This document shows, piece by piece, positions 1 through 13,400 of a stretch of 64,000 nt of DNA. The translations under genes and the position numbers were made by a program. The DNA is from Campylorhamphus procurvoides (Eukaryota > Chordata > Aves > Passeriformes > Dendrocolaptidae). The notes under the pieces are model-generated. The model was not told the DNA's origin and searched no databases. It worked only from the letters and a program-made list of their open reading frames with translations. Each line of letters opens with the position of its first letter. The first letter of the stretch is position 1. The stretch is from the NCBI GenBank assembly GCA_013396655.1, contig WBMV01006286.1, positions 358,466 to 422,465 on the forward strand, written 5' to 3'.

Positions 1-969
1 CATATACTGTTTGTGCTTACGCTCAAGTCAAATCGCTGAACTAGCCAGATCTGTTGTCTGCTTTGTTAAATCTTCTCCAAATATTTACAGAAGCACTTTT
101 TGTCTCACTACATCTGAAACTGTTACTTTTAGGACCTATTTCTCACCTGTTTAAGTGAGCAAGTACCTTAATTTCATATTTCTCTTAAGCCACTCTCTGA
201 GAAGGATTTGTCATCATAAGTATGTTGGGCTTTACAAAGCAAGTCCAGTTTCCTCTTGCCATCATAAGACTCAAAGCAAATAAGGCAGTTCCAGTCCTGT
301 ATCTAAAATGTTGCCTGAATACAGAAAGCATGCCAGAGAACATAAACTGGAGTAGCAATCACACAGGCTGGACAACCGACCCCATAGCTCCACACTTCGC
401 TTCTCAGCAGGTTCAAAGATGTATAAATATTTTTATTAACTAGTCTCAAAATGCTTTGAGTCTCAATACCTCAGAAGCTAGCAACACAAATTATTTTTAA
501 ATATATAATTTCTCTGTACTACCTACTTCAGAGGGCATAAGCAGAGCTTGAAGAAATGTGACAGGTTTGCAACTACCTTCAGTTCTGAGTACCATTAAAC
601 CAATATTTCAGGTACAAGAATTCATGCTTCTCTGCACACAAACAGCACTGGATGCTGTTCAAACAGCTGTTACAGCACAGTCATTTATCCCAGAAGCTGC
701 ACTGTGAGAACACACAGGTGTGTGCATATGGTGCAAAAGAAAAGCAACATTCCCAAGGACCAAAGGCTCAAAGTTACTCTGCTGCTTCCAAAGGCTTTAA
801 AACACAGCACTTAGAATCACGTCATGCTGAATTCCAATCAACACTTTTTTTTTTAAACAAATACATCTAAACATTTTTCTATGAATTTACATGGAATGCA
901 TGAATAACTAAGAGAGACTAGTCTAATTAATCCTTAGGAGACCTGAGCTACTGCTTTTTTTTTTTTTTT

Positions 970-1033
970 NNNNNNNNNNNNNNNNNNNNNNNNNNNNNNN
1001 NNNNNNNNNNNNNNNNNNNNNNNNNNNNNNNNN
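970..1033. other. Assembly gap, 64 N
   Basis: A run of N of about 64 bases directly follows a poly-T run (955-969). It is probably a homopolymer-induced break in the assembly. It lies inside the presumed IQGAP2 intron, so no coding loss is expected. Confidence 0.98.
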
Positions 1034-3880
1034 AGCATCTTAAAGAATATATACATGCCTACTCTTGGTTGAAAAGGTCAGCATGTTTCATTAGGAGATA
1101 TATTCAGAAACTGTCTGTTTCACCTGATTTGAATACTTGTTCTATGTATGCTTGCTGTTAGCAGCTTCTTACAAACCTAGGCATTGCCATAGTCTGAGGG
1201 CAGTAGTACTCATTATCTTCTGAAAATGCTTTACTCTGTTTTCAAGGCACAGATCACCTGAGCTAGCTAAGCTGTTGTGCAGTTCAAGGTAAGTTTACAT
1301 TCTTGCCTGAAGTCTTAGGCTAGGATTTACGGGCCATATCTGGATTATTAACAAAAAAGGTGGCATCACATACACAGCATCTGAAGCTGACCCGCTGGAC
1401 ACAGCAAATTAGATGCTACAGCTGTACAACCCCTCCACCTTTAGCAGTGAGAGCAAGTACAGAAAGGCTGTGCCTCTGTCACTACCCTTTCAAGTGACAA
1501 ACACTAGGTTGCTTTCCAATAAAACAGCTCAGCATTATCACAAAACATTCTTTTTATGCTTAACCTGTATTAGTATTTTTATTTCTTTTTTTTTTTAATA
1601 TCTAGGTGATATTTAATTACATTCTGGATGTGGATAATTTTAAAACAACAAGAGTTATTTTCTAAAGAACCCAAAGCTGATGCTTTGCAATCATGTAATA
1701 TTCAAAAGGAGAATATAGGTAGGATTTTTTGCTGACTTTCAGAGCTCTGACACACCACCTTCATGATAAATTTTCATCTGCTCAAGAGTGCTTGCACAAA
1801 GGTCTTCTCTGATATATCCATTTCATCAAAGGAAATGAATCTTGCACAGAAAGGAAGTTAGAAACTGTCCCTAACGAAGGGTGTGTCTTCAACCGAAATA
1901 AAGCAACTAAGCCTGATCTATTCTGGCCCAGAACAGGCTACTACTACAACTGCTAGGATTTCTACAGATACCTGTGAGAAGATGCAATAACCTGAAACAG
2001 ATGATTAGTACCTAGACACCAACTTAGGCATCCAGCAAAAAGCTGGTTTTCATTATTGCTTTCTCATGTAATATAACCAGCCTTTGACTTACTACTGTCT
2101 GGTAATGATCTCCACAGTACCAGACCTCCGCAGTAAATGGGAAGTCAAACATTTCCCTTCGTTATTTTAGACAACATTTACGAATAAGAATAATTAGGCC
2201 ATGAGTACTGGATTTACACTCTTTCTACTTGTGATACTGTCTTATCAGCAAATCAGTGGTGGGTATGTGGATGTAAGCATATGTGCACTTATGTGAAGAG
2301 TCAGATGAGACCACAACCTAGAAATATTGAATGCTAATTTGATTTCTAAATGCAAAGAAAGCCACAGCCAGCACTATCTGTCTTCACTGCCCAGCATCCT
2401 GACTGTATTGCACCACTCACCATTCCTACATCAAATGCTAAACTGAAACACCAAGTGAATTGCAATAGCTTCCAAATTCAAGGATGAAAGGCAATCATTG
2501 TTTTAATGCCTGGAAATTGTGGGATGAAGATTAACAATGAGGAACATCTGGCTACCATCAAATCATCCTTTGAGGATCAGAGGATAGCATTAGTTGAACC
2601 AAAAGTGTCAAGTGTTTCTACCTTCATGCACATTAACTGGAAAATTCAATCATCAATAAAACTTCCTTTCTGCTCTATACGGTAGAGCTGAAAGGTGTCA
2701 CAGGGATTAATAATCTATAGGACAGATATAAAGGAGCATTGGAGTAAAAAAGAGCAGACATAATTTCACTCTGAATTTCCATTTCACAATGCCATCCTAG
2801 CTAAAAAGAAATTCCAGGTAACTATCAACAGATCCTGCTTGTCAAGGCTGCCTGCAACAGAAATGACGGGAACAGGAATTGCACAAACAGAAGTGAACCT
2901 CTACTGTAAGTACATCTCTACTGTAGGGAGGACTACATATGGCTTACACCTTCACTTCAGCAAGGATTTCCATTGTCAGAAAAAGTATCTGCACTGCATA
3001 AAATAACAAGCAGCAGTTCTGAAGCCTAACAATTCTCTTTTCCAGGAAAAAAGAGTGTCACAGCCAGCAAGGAGCATGGCACAGAAAGCTGCAGCTATGC
3101 CATAGCAACCACTTCATTTACCAGTATCCAGTGGCTGAAGCTAGGAGGAGAAAATCTCTTCCAGGTTGCACCATAACTGAATCTCCACCAGGTTGCATCA
3201 CAGCTGCTGGCATTCAGTTCTGAAAGAGCATGAAAGCTATTCTGGTCAGGGAGGCTTACTCCATAAACAAGCATGATTTGCATGAAAAAGAAACCCCCCT
3301 GGAATCACACTACACCAAGGTGTAGACACATGCTCTTATTAACAGATAAACCAAATGGCTAGATTACTTATTTTGACAAATTTTGCACCTCTTAAGCCCA
3401 AGACTGAACATTAAGAATCAACAGATTCATATCTGTTTTCTCTGTCATTAGGTCTGTTCTCATGTAAAAAGGGGCATTCTTGAGTTGATAGCGTTCAGTT
3501 AGGGGGTAGGATAGCTTTAAAGGACAAATATTGCACAATGATTCCTTTCAAGCACAGCATGCTGGCACACTTCCATCCCTTGAAAAGAAGAAGTTTGACC
3601 TGGGGGGATGAACTTTCATAGAATTTAAGATCTCATTAAAATACGTAGTTACTGCTTCTCATTACAGCAAAAAGCTTAAAATGGGACGGCAACATAAAAG
3701 TATCACCAAGTCTCTGCATATGCAGACAAACTGTTACAGTACTTTAGTCACGATTTACTGTCTTGACAAAACCAGAGAGGTGATACTGGTTCTGAATTCT
3801 TTTGCTTCTGATGTTAAAGAAACACCCATACATCTCTGGGGCTATTTGGCAATCATAAACAGGAAGGAAGTCCCAAACCC

Positions 3881-3916
3881 TCCCAAAGGAACCCTCTCAA
3901 AGGAACCCTCCCAAAA
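3881..3916. repeat. Short 14-bp tandem repeat
   Basis: The unit AAAGGAACCCTCTC occurs at 3,885-3,898. It is followed directly by AAAGGAACCCTCCC at 3,899-3,912, with partial copies on both sides. It is a small intronic duplication with no evident function. Confidence 0.75.
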
Positions 3917-6890
3917 GCAAAGGTTGAGGAGGATGTAGTAGTAAGAAGAACCAGTCTTGGCTGTGAGAGAGAATTGCAGAAAGGGAGCCAGAAGAAAAAT
4001 TCCTTTTTCTTAAATCAAAGTGAGGAGAAAGATTAAAAATTTGAAAACCTCAGGAGGTTTGGATTTTTTTTTGTGGGGTTATTTTCCTCCTCCCTTCCCC
4101 CTTCCTTTTCAAAAAATAGACACTAACTAGGCTTCATCTAGGGATGGGAACAAGATCTGCTGAAAAATACAAGATCTTACCTCCAAAGCTGTCTTCCTTC
4201 CCAAAGAGGAGGTGTGCTTCTTAAAGAAATTGTTCTCTGAGCATGCTGCAACTTTCATGCTTGCCACTGGCTCACAAGTGGCTTTTTATGTATTGCTCAG
4301 ACTACCCAAGTAGTCAAAGATTTTCAGCTTGCTTTATTGGCAAATTGGCATATCAATTTGAGGCAGATGGGAAAGACAGCAGTAACAGAAAGCCTTTGAA
4401 GTAGGGATACAGCTGGTAGTACTGTGCATACAAGGGAGTAAAACTGCATCAGTTAGTAAACGACAAATAAGAAACAAATTTCTTTTCTAAGATTGATTGA
4501 TTTTAAGATTTCTTACAAAATGAAAGCATAAAAAAAGAGAAGGAGCCTAAAGAAATGCTCAATATTCTTGCACAGATTTTATTTCTTGTCATTCTTAAGG
4601 ACAACTGGTAAAATCAGAATAACTGGTATACTTATGTTTTACTCAGGAAACATTGCTCAAGTTTGCACAAGATACATCTTCAGTACTCCAAGTGCTTAAA
4701 GTCTTCCTCCCATGCAAAATGAAAATAAGAGAAGACAAATCACACAGGGCAAGAATTAGAACCTAGATTTCACATTCACTTCTCAGAAATGACAAATAGC
4801 AAATCAGGAACAGATTCAAAGCTACTAGGAGTCAATGAGTGATCCTGAACGGCTGACCTAAGGAATACATCACATGAGCCTTTGTCTGGATGATTTTTCT
4901 TTTTAGACAATTCAAAGGTTACAGAGTTTACCAGGTTAGTATGAAATACTCACAAAGCAGACTCCATTCATCCCAAGAACGATTCTCATCCCAAATTTAG
5001 ATGACGCATGTCTTCAGAACAAACTGCCATATCACACTGATATTAAGTGCGTAACACCATGTTTTTAACTGGCAAAATCATTACAGTAAATTGCCATTTT
5101 ATTGTAAGGTATCTTGATTAGATAAACTTTTTAATCTGCTGTGTTTAGAAATTTAATCTAGGGACTGCATCCCAGGATTGCTGCACTGTGGGGGATAGTC
5201 AGACCTTGTTCCCCTCTCTGTAGGTAAGTCCCCTTAACAACCACTAGTACAAACATGTTGATAGTTAAAGGATATCTAAGCTACTGCAGCAGTGTGTTTT
5301 AGCGGTTCATTATTAGATGCAAATCACTGCTTATAGTGTGATTAGACAGAGTTTACAGTTCAACATTTGGATGGAGAAGAACAAAGATCTTCTTACTCTT
5401 ACTGAAGTGAGCACACAGCACTTGTTCCAAGGGAGGAGCAAAGTTTAAGTTGTATCAAAATTGTAAAGAATTTTTATTTCTTTATTTTTAAAGAAAAATA
5501 ATATCACTGTAGCATTACGTAAGATATTACCACTCTACCTTCTAAACTGAAAGACGGCTGCAGTGAAACTATGTTTTGGCAACCATCAGAAGCCCACCAC
5601 AGGGCAAGCCTGCTTTACCTGATGGTCCTCCCGGCTGTCAACTCCCTGCACATCATGTCACAACCTGAGTTTTTATCCAACCCTTTCATCACAGTTCCAA
5701 CCAGACCAGGTGGAGAGAGATAACAAGTCTCACCACAGTAAACTCCAACCCCTTCTGCCTACTTCTTAGCAGCACAGCTTTGCCCTGCTCTCTATCCACC
5801 TCACACCTGCATTTTTAAGGAGGAAAAGAACAATCTCTTTTTATCCTCTGAATAATCTTCTCTCCTCATCCAAAAAGCCACCATCTCCTCCTCCTTCACT
5901 ACTTTTCCAGCTTCCTGGGCTGCTTGATTGTGATTGGTTTGGGACAGGCTCCTTGTAGATGTTTGCAGAATTTTTTGTAGCTGTTCCTCTTCTCCCTGAA
6001 TGGGTTATCCCCACTCCCACACAGCATCAACCCACATGTTTGCTTCTGCTCTTCATCTGGTTTCTTTTCTTCAGTCCCACACTTCAATTTGTCTGACATC
6101 ATCCTGGTCTGATTTCTGCCATAGACACTATTCATGCCTTTGCCAGGATGTACTCTGAGGCTAAAGCAGATGAACAGCAAGACAAATTTTCTTCAAACCC
6201 AGGAACAGACTTCATCAGCAGTGGCTAGAGAACTGTACCCCAACTCTGTTCCAGCAATGGGACATAAGTGACCAATCAAGTCTCACACTCAGAATAGCTT
6301 TTCATCTTTCCCTTCCTCCCTTCACGACTGATTAAACCATTTGGTTGCAGTTATCTTCAGAGGGGACATTTGTACATGTTCCACCTGTTTTTTTTACCAA
6401 TGTATATCAGTAAATATTGCTATTTCCTCGTCCAAACCTCATGCTTTTACACACACAATGACAGCCCAAAAACATCTGCACTGCACCATGTTAAAAAGTT
6501 TTCACTCTCTGCCTGCCTAGCAGAAAGCCATGTGTGCTACAGCAGTGCCATACTTGCTGTGCAATGTCTTTTATGTACAGACAGGATATTCACTGCATTC
6601 ATCTCTAATCTGTTCAAGCAGGTCACTCAGAGTTCAGTGTTGCACCCACCACTGACACACAGTATCTGAAAAACAGTATTTTCTCTAGTACTCTGAAAAA
6701 GCCTGTCAAAGACAGACCTCAATCAATGTGACTACCTATAAAAAAAGCAGATTCAATCAATGCAATAGCTATGTGAAAGTATGAACATTTAGCACCTCTT
6801 ATCTGTACATTTACATCTTCAGTTGTTAGTGAAGCACTTTTTTACTATGAGATCTAATGGGAAGGGAAAGAAAAAAGTGGGAGAGAAAGA

Positions 6891-7427
6891 GATTGTGCCC
6901 CTCTGCTCTGCTTTGGTGAAAAGCCACCTGGAGTGCTGCATCCAGCTCTGGGGTCCTCAGCACAGGAAGGACATTGAATTGTAGGAACGAGTCCAGAGGA
7001 GCACTACCAAGATGATTAGAGAGGTGGAGCACCTCTCCTGTGAGAAAAGGCTTAGAAAGTTGAGTTTTTTCAGCCTGGAAAAGAGAAGGCTTAGTGGTGA
7101 ACCTGATTGTGACCTTCCAGTACCTGAAGTGAGCCTACAAGACCTGGAACAAGACTTCTTACAAGAGCATGTAGAGCATGTCCTGTAGACAGGACAAGTG
7201 GGAAGAACTGTAAGAGAGTAGGTTTAGATTTGATAATGGGGAAAAAATTTTACTGAGAGAGTGGTGAGGCACTAGAATAGGTTGCCCAGAGAAATTGGGG
7301 CTGCCCCATACCTGAAAGTGTTGAGGAGCAGACCGGTCTAATGGAAGATAGGTCATGGCAGGGGGTTGGAAATTAATGATCTCTAATGTCTCTTCCAGCC
7401 CAAAACCCTTTGATCATTCTGTGATTT
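6891..7427 (+). mobile_element. CR1 LINE, 5'-truncated, sense on plus strand
   Basis: The fragment begins with the CR1-typical GATTGTGCCCCTCTGCTCTG and continues through several recognisable CR1 blocks. These include CTGGAGTGCTGCATCCAGCT, GAGCACCTCTCCTGTGAG, TTCAGCCTGGAAAAGAGAAG and GGTTGCCCAGAGAAATTGGG. It ends at the CR1 3' terminus, CATTCTGTGATT. About 537 bp remain, covering the end of the reverse-transcriptase ORF and the 3' UTR; the 5' end is truncated as is usual for CR1. Many substitutions and small indels show it is old and inactive. It lies antisense to IQGAP2 within intron 2. The subfamily was not assigned because that needs alignment to consensus sequences. Confidence 0.93.
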
Positions 7428-10400
7428 CAGCAGCTAGCATTAGGTCTGTATTAAAAATATTTTAGTCCCTCCAACACATACAATCACAACTAAAGGCTTG
7501 CCAGCTGCAGTTCTTACACACCTGAAGAACAAAGCTGCTTCTGACTAACGCGGACAGCACAGAAATGAACATATTAACAGTTAAGTCTCAGAGACTGCAT
7601 TTTTTAAGTTTTAGAAAAGAGACACGGCTGCATGTTTCTTTACCAGTCACATAACAGAAAACTGTCAAAGCTGATGAATACACAAACAAGTTAAATAAAA
7701 CAAAGCTATCAATTGCCTCATGTATCCCAGTGCTTCCCCAGTGCAAGTGGAAGAACAGTTCTGGATCACTACAAAGCACCTACTGAGCCTTTATTACAGT
7801 TTCACTCAAGAAAGTGCAGGAGTCCATCTAAAATTCGTATTTTCAACAGGTATGCTGAATTTATAATTCAAAATATTTCTTCCAGTCTCCAACCTTGAAA
7901 ATCTATGAGACAAGATATTTCACCTATTATTTGCAGCTGTTAGGAAACATTTCTGCAGATCAAGTAGTCTCTAATTTGTCTCCACAGGCTTACCTCAATT
8001 AATAAACTGCAGTTAGAAGTCTTACATCTAGGAAAACCCAGTATGCTTCACTTATAGCACCATAAGCCAGCATAACTAATAGACGGGAATTACAACACAG
8101 GCTCATTTTTATCACCAGCTCAAGCACTTTTGACCTTTAAAACATGACCTCTATTCAAGGCACAATTGTACTTTAAACTCATTAGGCCATTATAGGACAT
8201 ATGTCAGGGAACTTCATCACAATTTCTGAATGTGTGCCTTGAGAGAAACTTTCCAACTTTCCAAGATGATGCAGCAGGAGAAAAGATGTCTGAGGTTATT
8301 CAGTATTTTGGCTCCTTGATCAGACTCCTCAGAGTAATACAGTCATCACAAAAACATTCTGCAAACACTAACTCAATAGTGTTTCAACGTTTAAATGTCA
8401 CAAGTGGATGAAAGCAGTATTGTGCAAAAGCACTAACAATTGTTATTTTAGAAAGTGCTTTATCAGACATTACCAAAGCTGTGCTTCTAAACAAAGCAGT
8501 TTTCTTGTTTTACTTGCATGCTTTAATGCTTCCCAAACAGAATTTTTACTAGTAGGCAGCCATGTGAAAGGATTCATTGCCTTGAGGTGATACCATTTTA
8601 CACTAGACACATGCTTATTTTAACAGCACCACTGAAAAAGCTGAATTCCTGACATAAAATACTTTTACACCTAGCTCATCTAACAGATTTGCACGTACTT
8701 TCCCCAAATCCTTACTCCATCAGTCCTCAGAAAAGTAGATGTTTCTCTGCTGTAGCAGGAGGAAAACCCCAGCTGCAGATTATTTTTCTGAATCTGCTTC
8801 CACTGCTAGAGATACTCAAGCAAACCCATGCTCCCCCTGCGAGGTGCCAAATCTGATTGTCCCAGCACAATTATCTGGTCTAAAACAAAAAAGAGAAAGT
8901 GATCCCAGTGAAAGGTCAGAAACTTAGTTCACCTGCCTCTTGAAATGAAACTGAAAAGCGAAACACCTGAAAAGCAACAAGAGCCAAGAGCAGGTAATTT
9001 CTTTGTTGTCTTAGCACAGACAACAGACATGAGCTCAAAATTTTTTCCTTAAAAAAACCCAAAAAGAACAAATGGACTTTACTGCCTGTCAAAAGCACGA
9101 CAAGCTCTCAGCATTTACAAAAATTGTTTCTTTCATCTTAATTCTGTCAGTCTCTTGGTGTTAAAAAATAAAATAAAAAATTTCAAAAAGCTATTTTGAT
9201 GTACTGTTTTTCTGAAATACCAGAAAGCCATTTTCATACCAGTTTTATTTCCATCAAATTTTGAAAAACAAAAACTAAAAAAGAAAAAGAGGTGCCAAAA
9301 GGAATTTGTTTATCCTTGAAAACCCCGAAGTAAACATCACACTGCCTCACAGCAGTAATCCCTACCATTCCTGTAAGCAAAGAAAAGGACTCATCAAAAA
9401 AACCATTCTACAAATTTCTTATTATGCTTTTTTGTTTCTGATGGATCATAAGCCTTTGGCATGCTGCAGGCAGAGACAATTTTTAATAACAGTCACCTGT
9501 TTATTCATGTCCTACATCACATGAAAGGCCACACAGCACACTCAGCATTAATTATTAAGCTAATCATGTTATCAAAGTACCAGCTAAGCAGGATCTTTGA
9601 AGAAGATAGGATTCCTCTAGTGACACCCAGTTCAGACAGCACAGAAACATAATAATCATAGAGCCCAGTGAACTCTGCCCTGAAACAGTGGCTTCTTTTG
9701 AAACTCATAGATCTTGACATCAGGTTAAGTCAGACGCACTGCATGCATGTTTCATCTTTGAATATGCTAGAAAACTAATGGACTGATGAAAGCTCTGCAC
9801 TGCAATGTAGGTATCCGTGCTTTTAGGAAGCCTGTGAAGCAGAATTCAGCCCTTTATTTTGAAATCTAAAGACAAGCCACAAGAAAATGAAATTGCTTAG
9901 AGATAAGCAAATCAAATTCTTTCAGCACTAAAGCAGAATCCAAACAAAAACTGTATCAAATATAATCTTTTGCCAGCATTCAGATTTTTACTTCACTTTC
10001 AGAAAGCAGAACAAATGCAAATAACAGCTTTGCTGACGCCAGTGAATGCTCAGTACATAAGGAGCCCTTTAGAGATTTCAGAGGTGTCAATTCAGCAGCT
10101 GCAGTCTATTGCCTCTTCTTTGGCATCTCAGGTTATTAAAGGCCAGTCTTGTTAAATCCTTCAGTTACACCTGCTTTCCTAGTCCTTTTTGCACTGTAAT
10201 GGGCAAGTTCGAACTTTTGTTAAACATCTTTACAAAGGTCTGAAAATACTGTTTAACATGTTTATTATTATTGTTGTTAGTATTAGATTTTTCACCAAGG
10301 GAGTTAAGTCCCTGCCAGTTTCATGCACTGAAAACTTAAGCAGATACCATGTTTATTACCAATATTATTCTCTGACAATAAAGAAACACCAGATGCTAGA

Positions 10401-13400
10401 AAAATAATGAGAAGTCTCCCTGTACTCCTACCTTCTCCTTGACATAGTAGAAATGCATAAGCTCACAAGTAACACTTCTGGGATAAATTCCTGGTTTGAA
10501 GTATGTCCTCTCCTATTGCTTCTCACTAAGAAGAACAGTATGTGCTTCTAACCATCATGTGATACAACTTTGACCTTGAGGAAGTAAGAAAATCTTGAAA
10601 TCACAACAAAACTATATTTATTTAGGAACAACCGATCACAGTCTTTCTCTGTTGAGACAAAAAGTAGCAGGAATGTTATAATGTACCTCCAGCTTTATAA
10701 ACTGAAAACAAAGATATGCCAATACCATTCAATACTTTACCTTGCACTTACCACGACTGCAACTAAAGTATAAGCTGTCACCAAAACAGATAGTAAATAA
10801 CCCAGTATTAAGTATTACGCTAATCACAAGGTAAGATCAGTGCTCTTGTGGAAGAAACAAAAGGAAAGGAGACAGGAATACAGGATTTAAAGACACTGCA
10901 AAAGCATATTGAAAATTCAAAAACCTGAAAACACATCTTTTTCAGTGCCATCAATACTTCAGAGGAAAAAACCAATAAAACAAAACAAAGCCACATTTTT
11001 CCTCTTCTCATGTTCACAGAGTGAAGTTTTGATTTTTGTTTTTGAAAGCAGCCAAAGACAACGTGATTCAAAATTTACTGGGTGTATCACATTAACACTT
11101 CCCTATTCTGTAGACGTTAATCAGAAAAATGGGAAGCCCTAAAACACAACTCCAGTCACGAATCCCATTGAACTTTGTTCCAGCAAAGAGATTGCAGCTG
11201 AGTCGAAGATCTGGCACTCCCCCAAACATGCTCCAAAGTAAATCCCACACAACCGGGCCTGTACATCAGGCACATGCAGACAAACTTGAGTAAAGCACAC
11301 TATGCTTTCCTTGGCTCATGGCAAGGGAAGGGATGCAATCTGCAACTTGGAAACTGTCAGGAAAGAAAGATGCTACAGCTTTTAACATCTACTGATGTAA
11401 CATCATTTCATTGCTTTGTTTCTTTAACAGAGGAAAAGGGGTTTGGCACAAGCCATGTATAGATGTTTGATGTTTACTCATCTTAGAGCAGCCTGTTTGA
11501 CAGCCAGGCTTTAAAGACACTTCTGTCACAGAGTGTAACTTATGATTAACCTGATGCTCTGATGCTTTCTCCAAAACCAGGGAAAGGCTGTCCTCTGGAC
11601 ATACATGGCTGGCATGCAGTGGCATCCACTATACACCCAACCAGCCTCACACCCCAGGAGCAGCAGCCAGGGTCCAAAACCTGCATGCAATAACCCTTCA
11701 CAAATCCCTCCTACTTTCAGGCATCCTGTCTGAAGTACTTCTTGCACATTTCCAGTGAAACATTCCCCTTTCTCTCCTTGCTCCCACAGCTTCTTTTTAT
11801 TCTATCCACTAGGAAACAAAACACACCAGTGCCCTGATCATACCTACAGTATAGCAGGGCAATTACTGTGCAGTGGGAGATGTGTGGCTGCAGAAACTTA
11901 GGTTTTATTGCCTTAGTGGACAAATTATGTCTTTGGCCCTACAACTGGCAGACTTTGGTAACAGAATAATAAAAAACAATGGGTTTAAGTCAATTTCATT
12001 CATTGCAAGAGTTCCTCTTACATTCTTACTTATTGCATCACATTTTATAATGCATGCATCTGCTTTGATGGTAACCAGATTTTAGAAACAGTTAACACAC
12101 TATAGCTGTCAGAAGAGCTTGAGTTGTCAAACTATCTTTATCCCTTCCCTTGTGAGGCAAATGCATCACCAATAACCTAAGAGGTGTAACAACCCGGGTG
12201 GGAGCAATAAAAGCCAGGATGAGAATCTCATCTCTCATCTTTGCTGCCTTGCAAAGCAAGTAGGGTACTCCTTCACTGCAGGCATTGATAGCACATCTTC
12301 ACAATTGCAAATCTGTGAGCTCTCATCCCAGGGCAGGCTAGCTGTTTGTCCTCTGGGTAGCTGAAAAACTGTACATGCATTAGTTAGTCATTAGTTAGCC
12401 ATCATTCCACCAGAATAAACTTGTACTCAATACTATAAAACAATTCACTTGTCAATATTTTTTCAATTCACTCAACTCAAAAAAGAAAAAAAGAAAAAGG
12501 CAGCACTGCAAGATTCTGTCCCCTTCAATCCAGTAGAGCTGTTATACTTGCAGAGAATGGCGGTCTCTACTTCCAAGCCAGAACCTGCCTAGCCTTTATA
12601 GACACTGCTATGTGAAATATTTCACAGCACTTCCAGCTCAAGAGCAGCTCCTTTCATTCACTTGACAGGATTTCTCCACTACTCTTCCCCCAGACTCAAA
12701 TTTGTCAGGCTCAAAATTCATTCACAGCTCAGATTCTGCTTCTGAAACCATTTTCAGGCCTTAGTTGTAAAGAATGATGCTAGAGTACAGGAGAAACAGT
12801 GGAATACATTAAATGTTCAAGGACATGCACTGCTGCCACTGGCAAAGCAAACAACCAATATCTCATCTCTGTATTTTGTAACTAACACAGGGATTATTCT
12901 GAACATATACACTGTAGGCAATTACAGCAAGGATATTTTGGGCAACCACTTCTCTTTTTATAAAATAGGTAATTCCATGGCACTGGTATCTAAAAGCACC
13001 AAACACTTCATGTGATTTGGAACTGCAAAATAATCTTGCCCAGGAATAGTTTTTGTTTGCTTTTTAAAGAAAACATTCAACTGAATTACCTGAAGTTATA
13101 CTAATTCAAGAATGCATGCCAGTTGTGCAACTCAGTTAAAAACAAGATACATCACTTAATTTTTTCAAGGGATGGCTTGGCTTAAAGAAGCTTTACCCCT
13201 GTTGGCATTAAATCTGGGATTGAAGTGATTACCCTGGAACCTCTCTCCCTCTCCATTACATAAAGTGCAAAAGCAAGTGGAAGAAACATGAACATCTGGA
13301 AAACATGCAAACAGTAAAGAATAGAGCCATTTTCACAGCCCTCCCTAACTTGAATGAGTTAGAAAGAATTTGAGGGGTTTACACAGCCCCACAAAAAAAC

